DNA from: Deltaproteobacteria bacterium
GTDB taxonomy: Bacteria; Myxococcota_A; Polyangia; Polyangiales; Ga0077539
Length of the DNA: 64,000 nt
Direction: 5' to 3'
Assembly (NCBI GenBank): GCA_016704445.1
Contig: JADJAE010000150.1
Span: 62,001 to 126,000 of the forward strand
The stretch's first letter is position 1. Each line of letters opens with the position of its first letter. Both the position numbers and the translations under genes were made by a program. Below the pieces are notes generated by a model, which saw only the letters and a list, made by a program, of their open reading frames with translations, made no database searches and had not been told where the DNA came from. Positions 26,865 through 36,567 of the stretch are shown one piece after another.

Positions 26865-29462
26865 TCACTGCGAGAGGAGATGATCCTGGGCGAGCGGGCC
26901 CGTGACAACCAGGGCGAAGTCCTGCGGAGGGCGGAGCATCGTCGAGGGCATCACCATCACCGTGTACGTCCCTGCGGGCGCGTCCGCGAGGCGCACGGCG
27001 ACGACGGTGTTCGCTTCGTCGTCGGGTCGCCCGGGGATCTTCCCGGCGCGCTCGTCGTTGCCCCGGCGTTTGGTGCTGTCGGGGAACTCGACGATGAGAA
27101 AGAGGTTGTTGCTCCGGCCGGGGCCAGGCGGATCGGTCCAGGCGAGGCAGACGCCGAGCGGACCCGACGCCGTGAGGGTGAACGTCGCCCGAAACCGGCG
27201 GCGCTGCGGAAACCATCGCGCCGGGTCCTGCCATGGGTCCTCGAAGGCGAGCGAGAAGCTCGACCCCGGAAAGGGCACCGTGCGGCGCATGTCGATGCAA
27301 CCGAAGCCCTGGTTGAAGTTTGGGGCCGGGTCACGGTGGACGGCGTCGGCGCCGGTGAGGGGGCGGGCGCCGTTCATGAGCGTGGCCTTGAGGAGCGCGG
27401 CGCTCGGCTGGTGCCCACGCACTTCACGGAAGTACTGCCGCACGCGGGCGGCGCAGCCCGCGACGATGGGCGCCGCCATGCTGGTGCCGCCCAGGTATCG
27501 GTAGCGCTGCGCGGTGCCCGGTACGAGGCCCCAGCTGTTGTCGCCCGGATGGCCCTCGGGCCACGTCGAGGCGATGTCGGTCCCGGGAGCCACGAGGTCG
27601 GGCTTGATGCGGCAGCTCTCGACTGGTCCGCGGCTCGAGAACGCCGCCATGGACTCGGCGTCGCCGGAGATGCGCTGCGAGCGCACTGGGTCGTCCGGAA
27701 ACTGCGAGCCCCAGTACTGTCCCCAGCTCCCGGCCGAGCGCCCGCCCGTCGAGCGAACGCTCTGGCAGGCGCCGACCGTGAGCGCGTTCTTGGCGACCGC
27801 GGGCGCGTCGAGGGAGCCGTACTCGACCCACCCGATCTCTGCACTCGGCGTCCTGTCCTGCGCCTTGGCCGCGCGGCCGCGGTTGCCTGCCGCGATCACC
27901 ACGAGCATGTCGCGGTGCTTCCAGACGAACTCGTCGATCTGCTCCGCCTGGGCGTCGTAGCGCCCTTCCACCTCCGCGCCCCAGGAGTTGTTGTGCACCC
28001 TCGCGCCGAGGTCGTAGGCGCTCTGAAGGAGCGTCGAGAGGTCGGCCGGCAGTCCGCTGAGCTTCGCGTCCGCGTCGACGATGCACTGCACCACGAGCCG
28101 GGCGCCCGGAGCCGCGCCGCGCAACAGCGGTTGGACGGCGGCCCGCCCTGCGATGATCCCGGCGACGTGGGTTCCGTGGCCCTGGTGATCGGAGCCGTCG
28201 CCGGGGCGCGCGAGCGGGAGCACCGAAGCGATGGCGGAGTGCAGGGCGGGGTGCGCCGCGTCGATGCCGGAGTCGGCCATCGCGACGACCTCTCCGGTGC
28301 CATCCCAGGGGAGCGTGTCCCCAGGCGCTCCTGCTGCGTCGATGATCTCCAGCCCGACCTGGCCCCGGTACACATCGGCAGAGAGGGTCGGCTCTACGTA
28401 GGCGTCGATGCGACGCACCTCCGGCCAGGTGCGAGCGCGATCGACGATCGACGGCAGCGCCGTGATGCGCAGCGCGCGGCCGTCGGCCTTCAGGATGATG
28501 GCGCGAACGCCTTCGAGCCGGGCGCGCACGGCGTCGCGGGTCGCAGCGTCGTGGAGCAACACCGTCCACGTGGCGTCGAGCTCCACGGATTTGAGCTGGC
28601 TGACCATTGGGGAGGTGTCGACCCGCGCGTCGTCTCCGACGCCTGAACTTGCGACGAGCGCAGCGTGCGCGGCGGCGTCGGCGAGGCGCACCCGGTAGCG
28701 TCGGTTGCCCAGCGGTTCGAGCACCTCGACGCCGGGAAGGGGCTGCCGATCGAGCACGATCAGCGCGGCGGGGTCGATGGTGACCTCGAAGTCGCCGGGC
28801 CAGCCGCCGATGTCGGGAGGGGGAGCGGCGGCGATGGGACTCCAGAGGGTGTCGAGCAGCGGGGCGCCGCCGATCTCCGCAGGACCATAGACGTCGACGA
28901 GGATGTTCTGCGCGCGGAGCTGGTCGATCTGGGCGCCGTCGAGCTCGCCGACGACGATGGACTCATCGAGCTGCTGCAAGCGGTCACCCACGTTGAAGAG
29001 CGCCGCGTGTTCATGCTCGTGCATCGGGTGGGCGACGACGCGGAAGCGGCCCGGGACGCGGCGGGTGGTGGTCGAGAAGAAGCTGGCGAGGTTCGGCGTA
29101 TCCCGTCGCGCCTCGGCGAAGGCCGTCGGCGAGACCACGAGCAGCAGGGTGGCGAGCGCGAGGGTCGAGCGTCGCCGATCGAGGAGGCTCAGCAGGTCGC
29201 GCCGCGCTCCATCCGCCAGCCGGAAGATGTGAATCGCTCTGGGCTCCTTCCGGAGCGCGACGACGGCAGCAGCCGCAGAGCGAGCGTCATCGATCGCATG
29301 GACGCGATGGGCTGGCGCATCGGGGCGGCGATCGAGCTCGCGCTCCAACTGCGCGGTGAGCGCTGCGGTGTCGGAATCCTCGGCGATGGCGGTGACGACC
29401 TCTCCGACGGGCGGGCCGAGCAGCTCATCCACGACGTCGCGGGGCGTCGTCCCGACCGTCAC
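26865..29462 (-). CDS. Subtilisin-like (S8) serine protease with N-terminal regulatory domain
   Basis: 865 residues. The peptidase domain (about 385-725) has Asp397 (ADSGID), His429 (GHGTHVAG), oxyanion Asn527 (AAGN) and Ser661 (GGTSMAAP). A C-terminal beta-sandwich (about 730-860) follows, as in KP-43-like subtilases. There is no signal peptide, so it is probably cytoplasmic. The first 130 residues (IHIFRLADGARRDLL, then LLLVVSPTAF, then DTPNLASFF) resemble P-loop-remnant domains attached to ATPase-controlled effectors in myxobacteria and cyanobacteria; this is from memory. The start overlaps the stop of the ATPase gene by 4 bases, suggesting that the ATPase controls the protease. Confidence 0.85.
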   Translation of the reverse strand: MTVGTTPRDVVDELLGPPVGEVVTAIAEDSDTAALTAQLERELDRRPDAPAHRVHAIDDARSAAAAVVALRKEPRAIHIFRLADGARRDLLSLLDRRRSTLALATLLLVVSPTAFAEARRDTPNLASFFSTTTRRVPGRFRVVAHPMHEHEHAALFNVGDRLQQLDESIVVGELDGAQIDQLRAQNILVDVYGPAEIGGAPLLDTLWSPIAAAPPPDIGGWPGDFEVTIDPAALIVLDRQPLPGVEVLEPLGNRRYRVRLADAAAHAALVASSGVGDDARVDTSPMVSQLKSVELDATWTVLLHDAATRDAVRARLEGVRAIILKADGRALRITALPSIVDRARTWPEVRRIDAYVEPTLSADVYRGQVGLEIIDAAGAPGDTLPWDGTGEVVAMADSGIDAAHPALHSAIASVLPLARPGDGSDHQGHGTHVAGIIAGRAAVQPLLRGAAPGARLVVQCIVDADAKLSGLPADLSTLLQSAYDLGARVHNNSWGAEVEGRYDAQAEQIDEFVWKHRDMLVVIAAGNRGRAAKAQDRTPSAEIGWVEYGSLDAPAVAKNALTVGACQSVRSTGGRSAGSWGQYWGSQFPDDPVRSQRISGDAESMAAFSSRGPVESCRIKPDLVAPGTDIASTWPEGHPGDNSWGLVPGTAQRYRYLGGTSMAAPIVAGCAARVRQYFREVRGHQPSAALLKATLMNGARPLTGADAVHRDPAPNFNQGFGCIDMRRTVPFPGSSFSLAFEDPWQDPARWFPQRRRFRATFTLTASGPLGVCLAWTDPPGPGRSNNLFLIVEFPDSTKRRGNDERAGKIPGRPDDEANTVVAVRLADAPAGTYTVMVMPSTMLRPPQDFALVVTGPLAQDHLLSQ

Positions 29463-30562
29463 GCCACCCTCCGCGCGGGGCGTGCCTGGAGCGCGGGGTG
29501 GAGGCGATAGCGGCCGTCACCGTCGTCGAACACCCTCGCGTCACGCACGAGCCCGACCAGCGCATCGGTCGCCCGGGCAGGCATCTGTCCTCGGGTGATC
29601 GCGTCGAGGATGGTGACCTGTTCGCCGGTCATGGCAGACGCGAGGAAGGAGCCGAGGTCGTCCTGCGCGCGCCCGACATCCGCGGCCGAGACGATCACAG
29701 CCCCGGAGCGCTGCGCGAGGCGCGCCGCGGCGTGGGCGAGCTCTACGAGGTGGCGGAGGTGTCCGCCGGAAGCTCCCACGAGCGCCTCCCGGGCCGCGGG
29801 GACAATGAGCCCGTCGGGATCGCGACGCGCGATCACGGAGTGGAGGAAGGAGTGGTGCTCTGGGACCGCCGGGGCGAGCGCGCCGAGGACGTGCCGCGCC
29901 GAGAAGTGCGAGAGCGCCTCGCGCCAGTGCAGGAACAGCAGGTCATTGGGCGCCGTGAGCACCAACCCGACGCCAACCCGACGGAGCGCCGGGAGGTCAC
30001 GCTCGATGGCGGCGATGTAGTCACTCGCGGGGAGCACCCGGTCGAAGGAGTCGAGGAGCACGACCGCCCGACGAGGAGCGAGCGCTGCGACGATCAAGCG
30101 CAGGTCGTCGAGGTCCGTCGTCTCGGTCGGGGCCAGGACGTCGAACACTGCTTCAACCTCGCGTTGCGCTCGCTGTTGCACGCGAACTGCGGCCTGCTGA
30201 CCAGCCAGCGCGAGCGGGACTGCGGCCGACATCGCCGCGAACGCCTGGGCGACCCTTCTCACCACGATGCCGGGCTCGGGGTGAAGGAGTCCATCGCCGA
30301 GGAGATCAGCGTCTTCGCAGACCACGAACAGGTCGGAACCGTCGTCCCGGAGTCGCGTCGCCGCCCGGAACAGCTCGGTCGACTTGCCGCTCCCGATGGA
30401 GCCCACGATGACGTGCGTGCTCGACGGGTCGACGAGCAGCGAGTCAGCGATGTCGTCGCCTACGGGCTGCGGGCGAGGTACATACCTCGTCGCGAAATCT
30501 TCCCACGGCTGGGTGACCGGGAAGCGTGCCGCGAGCACCTGGAGCGGCCCCATGGGTTTCAT
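29459..30562 (-). CDS. P-loop ATPase paired with the S8 protease
   Basis: 367 residues (or 364 from ATG 30553; no clear ribosome site for either). Walker A is VGSIGSGKST, and a Walker B-like VVLLDSFDR lies in the middle. The C-terminal third is helical and could be a winged-helix-like lid (HLRHLVELAHAAARLA, LVGLVRDARVF). The layout fits AAA/STAND-like ATPases that lie next to proteases or other effectors in ATP-dependent conflict systems. It overlaps the S8 gene by 4 bases (ATGA) and begins 30 bp after the NACHT-type gene, so all are one transcription unit. Confidence 0.75.
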   Translation of the reverse strand: MKPMGPLQVLAARFPVTQPWEDFATRYVPRPQPVGDDIADSLLVDPSSTHVIVGSIGSGKSTELFRAATRLRDDGSDLFVVCEDADLLGDGLLHPEPGIVVRRVAQAFAAMSAAVPLALAGQQAAVRVQQRAQREVEAVFDVLAPTETTDLDDLRLIVAALAPRRAVVLLDSFDRVLPASDYIAAIERDLPALRRVGVGLVLTAPNDLLFLHWREALSHFSARHVLGALAPAVPEHHSFLHSVIARRDPDGLIVPAAREALVGASGGHLRHLVELAHAAARLAQRSGAVIVSAADVGRAQDDLGSFLASAMTGEQVTILDAITRGQMPARATDALVGLVRDARVFDDGDGRYRLHPALQARPARRVA

Positions 30563-30592
30563 GGGTCGACTGTGCCCGAAGCGCGGGACTGA

Positions 30593-33500
30593 TCAAGGCG
30601 CCGCGAGCAGGGCACCGATCTCGTGCGGGTGCCAGCGACGGAGCCTGACGTTGTGCTCGGCGCGCTGGACCACGCCTGGGAGCCAGTCGAACTGCTGGTA
30701 CTGGACGGCGAGCACGTGCAAGCGGTTCAGGGCCTCGTCGGTTGTCCTGGGATCACTGGCAGCCTGCTCGATGGCAACGAGCACTTTGTCTCGCAGTTCG
30801 TCACCCGAGACGATCGATCGCACGCCCTGCCATTCGCGGTACGGCCAGAGCGAGACCGCCCACTCCCAGATCTCGGCGAGCGTTCGGACGGGCAACGCCG
30901 CGAACACCGTGCGGTCGCGAGAGAACCCGAACCCCATCGCCTCGACGACGGCCTTGCCGAGGCCAGGATCAAGCTTCGACCGACTGATCAACCACGGCCA
31001 CGCCCGCGCGCCGTCCCTCTCCAGCAGGAACGCAGCCGCGACCTCGACGCGCTCCCGGTCGCTGCCTTCGACGATGGCCCAGGCGGCGTCGAGCGCTTCG
31101 GCTGGTCGCGCGGTGTGGATCACCCGGAGCAGCGTGCCGAGCGCAGGGCCAGGGAGTGCAGCGCGGAGCCGCGGTAGCAGACGATCAGCGAGTACGACGT
31201 CCCCCTCGGCAGGGACCCGATGGAGCACAGGGGCATCGCGGTGCTGGTCGACCTCGGCCTCGAACTCCCTCTCCACCCAGGTGACGAAGGCGTCGTGGGC
31301 TAGGTTGGTGGCCTGCTCCATTAGCCGCTTGTGATGAGGGTCGTTGCTGTCGGGGAGCGCGTCGATCAACACCGGCATCCAACGGGTCCACGCTTCAGCG
31401 GGGAGCGTGTTGATCGCCACCGGGTCGAACTCCGCGAGCAGCCGTAGCGAGAGGTATCCCGCGTAGGCGGGGCGGTGTCGTAGCTGCTTGCCGTACCAGA
31501 CATCGGGCTCGGGATCGCCCGCCAAGATATAGCGATGCGCCAGCTCGACCACCGTGCGGCGCCAGGGTGGATCGGCGCTCTTCCACATCTCGGTCTCGGT
31601 GATGAAGCGAGCAGAATCGAAGGTCACGCGGTCGCCCGGCAGCGGCCGCGCGTGCAGCCAGTACACGAGCTGCCAGAAGTGTCCTTTCGGGTCCGCGTCG
31701 CTGGCTACAAGTTCCCGCTCGATCGCCGCCTGGATATTGGTCTGGGCGGGCTCGTTGCTCTGACGATCCACCCTACGAGCGCGGTGCTCCCGCTGCATGC
31801 GGGCGGCTTCGCTGTCGAGGAGGACGCCTTCGTCGAAATACCAGCGCGACTCGTCCCGCAGCGCCGCGGAACGCTCACGCAGACTCCAGTAGTCTTCGAT
31901 GAGCTGCACCCGAGAGGTCGGGCCGGCTTCACCGGCCTCGACGACCGCGCGGAAACGATCGAAGGCCAGACGCGCCCAGACCTGACCTTCCGGGTCGGTA
32001 TCGCGGGCGACCGCGTTCTCCATGAGCCACGGGAGATCGTCGGCACCGATCAGGACATGGAGGTCCCAGATCAGGTGATCGTGCGTCGGGCAGAGCGTGA
32101 CGAGAGCGCTCAACACGGTGCGACGGGTCTCGCGATCATGAACTCCCGATGAATCCGGAGGGAGCGGAAATCTGTGGCGTTGCTCGGTCCACTCCGTGGC
32201 AAGTCGCGCCAGCGGGAGGGCTATGGCCGCATCCGTCGCGTCCTTCCACGCGCGTTTCATGAGGTCAGTAAGCTCCGCCTCTCGTGAATAGTCGTCTGTC
32301 CCGTGGTTCCCGATCCGTCCGATCGCCCACGTCAACACGGCGGGGAGCTCATCGTTCTCCAGGCCCTGGAAGAACTCCCCGCGCACGCGTCGATAGGCCC
32401 CGAAGTAGTTCTTCCAGCGAGGTTCCGACAGGCAGGCCAGCACCTCGTCCAGCGAGATCAGCGCGCGTGGATGCGCCTCGCTTCGCCACAGCGCCGACAG
32501 CGCGATCCCCTTGAGCTGGTCGGCCTCATCGTCCGGGAGCCCGGTTGCGAGCGGTCGTAGAGCCAGACGATCGATGTCGTCGCCTCGCGCCGCCACGACC
32601 CGCGCTGCCGCCACGCGCATCTTCAGCGACTGCGCTCCGTCGAGGGCAAGCTTCCGCGCTGCGGCGACGGCCTCGCTGGCGCCATTGATCTCCGCGATCT
32701 CCAGCGCAAGGTCTCGCGCTGCTGGCGAGGCGCCCGGATCGGCGATCCGGCTCGCCAGCAGCGCGTCGACCCCGTCACCCGCGAGCTCGCGCAGCGTTCG
32801 GAATCTGACCCAGGGATCGAGCGAGATGTTCGCGGCGCCATCGAGGAGAGCGCGCACCAGGCTGGCTCGACGATCACCTCCCATCGATGCCCGATCGACG
32901 CCCAGCAGCACCGCGGGAGCCTGCGCGAGAAGATGATCGAAGAACCCCCGTCCACCGACGCCATCCACACGGCCACGCCCTGCACCGGCGCCGGGAGAGC
33001 GTCGAGCGACCCGGTGGGCCCTGTGAGCCAGCGAGCCTTCTCCTTCGCCGATCCCGCGCGCGCCAGGACCCACCGCGCCGCGTGAAACTCCGCGAAGGTC
33101 AGGTGCTCCCAGGTCCGCGCCGACCTGTCTCCTGCGAAGGGTCCGCCCTTCAGCGCGTCGATCGCCCCGCCTGCGGCCGCGCCGAACACGCGAGGTACGT
33201 CGAGAGCGTCCCCTTGTAGCGTCGAAGTAACGGCGAAGACCTCGTGCCCGCCGAGCACGGTCACGGCGCCGAGCAGGTCGGCTGCCCGCAGGATGCGCTC
33301 GACACGCTCCTCTCGAACTGTGACCGGTTCACTCGCGGGGATCGCCCGCTCGTACCGATGGCGGAGCGCCCGGTCGTAGATCCCTGCGAGCCGCAACGAG
33401 GCCTCTGCACGGGAGGCCCCGCCCGCATCCAGCAGCAGTTGCAGCGTCAGCGGACGTGCCAGCAGCGGCCCCAGGCCTCGCTCACACAGCGTCGAGAGGG

Positions 33501-34107
33501 AAGGACCGTCAGCCGGGAGCCTCGCCTCCACCCGCGCTCGGCGCAGCGGAAGGAGTTGGAGTTCGCGGACGGCCCCGAAGAGCTGAGCGAGCGTGTCGCG
33601 CACCCGCGCGGACCACACCAGCGGACGCATCGAGATGCGAACATAGAGGCGTCCGAGGTCGAGACCCCGCAAGCCTTCGAGGAGGATGTCCGCCGCGAAC
33701 TCCGGGGGGTACGGCGACTCGTCGAGGGCGTCGAGAAGGAGCCAGAGGGGACCCTCGCCGCTGCGCCACTCATCGAACTCCGGTCCGGTGAACAGTCGGT
33801 CGATCGGGAGGCGACCCTCGCCATAGGCGCCCAGGCGTCGCACCGCGACCCGACGCCCACCAGCTAGAAGCAGGCACCGGAGCGACTCGAGCGCATGGGT
33901 CTTCCCCATCCCCGCGTCGCCCAGAAGCGCGACGCAACGGTCATCTTCGAACCCTTCCAGACCCCTGACATCGCGCCCAGCGGAGGACTCCTTCAGGAAA
34001 CCATGCTCATCGAGGAGCGCGGGAGGAGGCGACGCGGTCGCGCCCTCCGACCGTTCGACCGTCATCCAGTCTCCGGTCCAGATGTCCCTGTCATCCATCG
34101 TGCGCAT
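30593..34107 (-). CDS. NACHT-type ATPase with long helical C-terminus, broken by one frameshift
   Basis: The N-terminal part (34107 to about 32950) has Walker A GDAGMGKT (63-70) and a NACHT-style Walker B LLLDALDE (123-130), followed by RISMRPLVW. The coding sense then passes to a different frame: VAVWMASVDG continues as RGFFDHLLAQAPAVLLG and runs to 30593 as a helical, HEAT-like region with many Trp. The shift sits at a run of five C on the plus strand (32945-32949); one more G on the coding strand restores a protein of about 1170 residues. It may be a sequencing error, a real mutation or programmed slippage. In STAND/NACHT systems the C-terminus is the sensor. It is 43 bp from the gene upstream. 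Confidence 0.7.
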
Positions 34108-34150
34108 CGCTCTCGTGGTCGATGGGAGCTAAACCCCCACCGCTCACCCC

Positions 34151-34909
34151 TTACGTCTTCTTCCGCTTCGCCATCGCGCGCACGAAGGTCTCCCACAGCG
34201 CCTGCGGGATGTCCGCCCGGATCACTGCCCCCTGCGTCTTCCCCCTCGCCACGTGCGTGAGCTTCACTCCCTCGAAGCGCGCGTCCGCTGCCACGTCTCG
34301 CTGCAACGCGCGAAACGCCGACCGCTCCGCCGCGGTCGTGGTGCGCCCGCCCTTGTCCGGCCCGCCTGGGTTCGCGTCCGCCCGCGCCTGACGAAACGCC
34401 TTGGCCGCCGCGAAGAGCTGCGCCGTCGTGGCCTCGTCGACCGCCAACGTCTCCTTCGACGGGAGCGTCAGCGTCGCGTGGAGCAGCTCCTCCGGCGCGT
34501 CCTCCGCGGGGGTGGCGTCGGCGAGGGCCAGCAGCGCGCACGCCCGCTCGTAACCCAGGTCGAGGGCCACCGCGCGCTCGAATCGCTCCGCGAGGCGCAC
34601 CAGCCGCTCGGCGTGCTCGGCGGACATCTGGAAGTGGCGCTCGCAGAGGTCCGCGAAGTCGGCGCACCCGAGCGCGTCGGCCATGCCCTCCTGGCGCAGC
34701 TCCGCGAGCGCCTTGTTGATCGCGAGGTAGTCCCCGGTGATGCGTCGGCGCAGGTCCTGGATGAGCGCGATCGCTGCGAAGCCCGCGGCGGCGAGGCGCT
34801 GGCGCTTCGTGTCGCGCAGGCCCTTCGCCCGCTTCGCGAGGGCTGCCGGGAGTTCGCGCTTCGCCGCGCTGGCCTTCGGTCTGGGTGTCTTCGGGCGGGT
34901 CGTCGCCAT
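34151..34909 (-). CDS. Hypothetical Ala/Arg-rich protein, first gene of the island block
   Basis: 252 residues from ATG 34909; an ATG at 34927 is also possible. The N-terminus is basic (Lys/Arg/Pro), the rest helical and Ala-rich, with an interior segment (NKALAELRQEGMADALG, then LCERHFQMSAEHAERLVRLAERF) that could be a helix-turn-helix-like unit. The C-terminus is basic. The GC content resembles the host chromosome more than the NACHT gene does. Tandem palindromes end about 30 bp upstream of the start, so it might bind them as an autoregulator; this is speculation. The family is not recognised. Confidence 0.65.
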   Translation of the reverse strand: MATTRPKTPRPKASAAKRELPAALAKRAKGLRDTKRQRLAAAGFAAIALIQDLRRRITGDYLAINKALAELRQEGMADALGCADFADLCERHFQMSAEHAERLVRLAERFERAVALDLGYERACALLALADATPAEDAPEELLHATLTLPSKETLAVDEATTAQLFAAAKAFRQARADANPGGPDKGGRTTTAAERSAFRALQRDVAADARFEGVKLTHVARGKTQGAVIRADIPQALWETFVRAMAKRKKT

Positions 34910-34939
34910 GCGACCAGAGCCTACCAAAGGACCGTCGAC

Positions 34940-35001
34940 GGTATCCGCCCGGATACCTCCCGGTATCTGCCCGGATACTTCTTTCAGCTCACGGCACGAC
35001 G
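34940..35001. repeat. Right copy of the 62-bp structured direct repeat
   Basis: GGTATCCGCCCGGATACC, 4-base spacer, GGTATCTGCCCGGATACT, 3-base spacer, TTCAGCTCACGGCACGACG. Against the left copy (25696-25757) the 18-bp boxes differ at 2 and 5 positions and the tail at 1; spacings are identical. It lies between the Uma2 gene stop and the 252-residue gene start, so it could also be an operator or terminator. Confidence 0.85.
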
Positions 35002-35017
35002 CCAGGATCGCGCGCCG

Positions 35018-35614
35018 TCACCACGCCCAGAGGGTCGCGAGCGCGAGCTCGATGGCGTCGAAGGGCTCCGCGCGTACGACGGCGTCTCCGCTCGCGCTCA
35101 GCACCAGCAGCCACCCCTCGGCGGTGCGTCGAAACACCTCGATGCCCTGCGCCTCGGGGTCGACCATCCAGGCGTGCCCGACGCCATGGCGGAAGTACAT
35201 CGGCATCTTCTTGAAGCGATCGTGGCGCTGCGTCGACGGCGACCTGACCTCGCACACCCAGTCCGGAACCACGTTGATCGTGGCGGTGTCGGGCATCGTC
35301 GGAAGGCGCTCGCGGCGCCACCCGGCGAGGTCGGGAACGACGAGGTCGGGTCGTGCGCCGAGGCTCAGCTCGGGCTCCGGGAGGATGATCCAGCCGCCTG
35401 GTCCGCCGCGGCCCCAGCGGAACGCGGGCGAGAGCGACTGGTCGACGATGGACGCCGCGCTCGCGTGACGGGGCGCCGGTCGGGGCATCGTGGAGAGCTC
35501 GCCGTCGATGACCTCCGCGACGACGTTCTCCGGGGCGTTGCGCCAGGCGTCGACGACCTCGACGGGGAGGTTGGGGTACTCCGGGTCGAGGACTCTCGCG
35601 GGGTCGGACGCCAT
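35018..35614 (-). CDS. Uma2-family (DUF820) PD-(D/E)XK nuclease-like protein
   Basis: 198 residues from ATG 35614 (ATG 35629 possible). It shows the Uma2 pattern: ARPDLVVPDLAGWRRERLP, then VPDWVCEVRSPSTQRHDRFKK, then YFRHGVGHAWMVDP. The acidic residues in PDLVV and WVCEV plus the downstream Arg/Lys correspond to the restriction-endonuclease-like core. These genes are numerous in Polyangia and cyanobacteria, and their function is largely unknown; some accompany mobile DNA. It lies between the repeat-bracketed block and the Septu-like pair. Confidence 0.85.
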   Translation of the reverse strand: MASDPARVLDPEYPNLPVEVVDAWRNAPENVVAEVIDGELSTMPRPAPRHASAASIVDQSLSPAFRWGRGGPGGWIILPEPELSLGARPDLVVPDLAGWRRERLPTMPDTATINVVPDWVCEVRSPSTQRHDRFKKMPMYFRHGVGHAWMVDPEAQGIEVFRRTAEGWLLVLSASGDAVVRAEPFDAIELALATLWAW

Positions 35615-35709
35615 GGCCGACGGTACCATGCGAGCTGCGTCGCCCGACCGGGTGCCAGACCGCGGGGCGCGGTCGGCCACGCTCCACGATGAGCGGAGGC
35701 TCCTAAGCG

Positions 35710-36564
35710 CTACCGGGGCAGCCGACGTGTGAGCCCACGCGCGTTGAGATCCTCGTCGGGGACGAGCGTACGCAGGGCGTCGTAGGACAGCCCGACGAAG
35801 GGCATCCCCAGTCGGTACAGCTCGAACTCGATCTCCGTCCACACGCGGCGCACCTCTGCGTCCGAGGTGAACGGATGGAGGCCCTCGAAGCGCTGCACTC
35901 GCGGCTGCACCTCTTCGGCGACGTGACGCTCGTAGGCCTCGACAAGACCATCGCGATCGAGCCCGCAGAGCCAGATGGTCATGTCTCCGCGCACGCTCCC
36001 GTGTCGGGCGAAGGGTCGCCACTGCACCTCGTGCTTCGAGACCTGTACCCGTCGAAACTCGATGTGCTCGACACCCGAATCCTCGGAAGGGTCCAGGAGG
36101 AGGGGGCGCTCCACGCCGGCGTCTGCACCGTAGGGATCCTGCTCGGCCACAAGCACCCCGCTCCCCTCCTCCAACGGGAAGCGATCGAGCTTGCCTCGCC
36201 CCTCGGACAGCGCCTGGTTGCAGTTGCGGCAGGCGAAGAGGAGGTTGTCCCAACGCCACGCGAGCCACCAGTATCCGTGGGCCTCGGAGTGCCAGCCGCG
36301 AAGCGCCCGCCCCTTCGGACGGAAGTGCTCCACGTCGTTGCGGAGTCGCTGTTCGCGGTGCTCGCAGTACGCGCACTTCCATCCCTGTCGCTTGCACAGG
36401 AGCGTGCCCGCGACCTTGTAGTCATAGCGCTCGATCTCGTTGCTCGTCGGATCTCGCTGCTCTTGCAGCACGATGGCGCGGAGGTCGGTCAGCGCGCGAG
36501 CCTCGATCGCCGCGAGCCTCTCCGCACCGTCCCCATCAGCGTTGCCTCTCGAAACAAGGATCAC
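35710..36564 (-). CDS. ptuB: HNH endonuclease, PtuB-like (Septu-type defence)
   Basis: 284 residues from a GTG at 36564, three bases after the ATPase stop, with GGAG upstream. The zinc/HNH core is CAYCEHREQRL, then NDVEHFRPKG, then WDNLLFACRNCNQ, the form found in PtuB and retron-associated HNH proteins (TIGR02646-like). The C-terminal 150 residues are an acidic, helical extension. It is paired directly with a PtuA-like ATPase. In Septu systems the ATPase controls this nuclease, which degrades nucleic acid during phage infection. Confidence 0.85.
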   Translation of the reverse strand: MILVSRGNADGDGAERLAAIEARALTDLRAIVLQEQRDPTSNEIERYDYKVAGTLLCKRQGWKCAYCEHREQRLRNDVEHFRPKGRALRGWHSEAHGYWWLAWRWDNLLFACRNCNQALSEGRGKLDRFPLEEGSGVLVAEQDPYGADAGVERPLLLDPSEDSGVEHIEFRRVQVSKHEVQWRPFARHGSVRGDMTIWLCGLDRDGLVEAYERHVAEEVQPRVQRFEGLHPFTSDAEVRRVWTEIEFELYRLGMPFVGLSYDALRTLVPDEDLNARGLTRRLPR

Positions 36565-36567
36565 GCG

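Noticed and set aside
25745..35614. Integrative element with its own integrase
   Set aside because: Direct repeats are present, but no integrase, transposase or tRNA target was found, so att sites are only one option.
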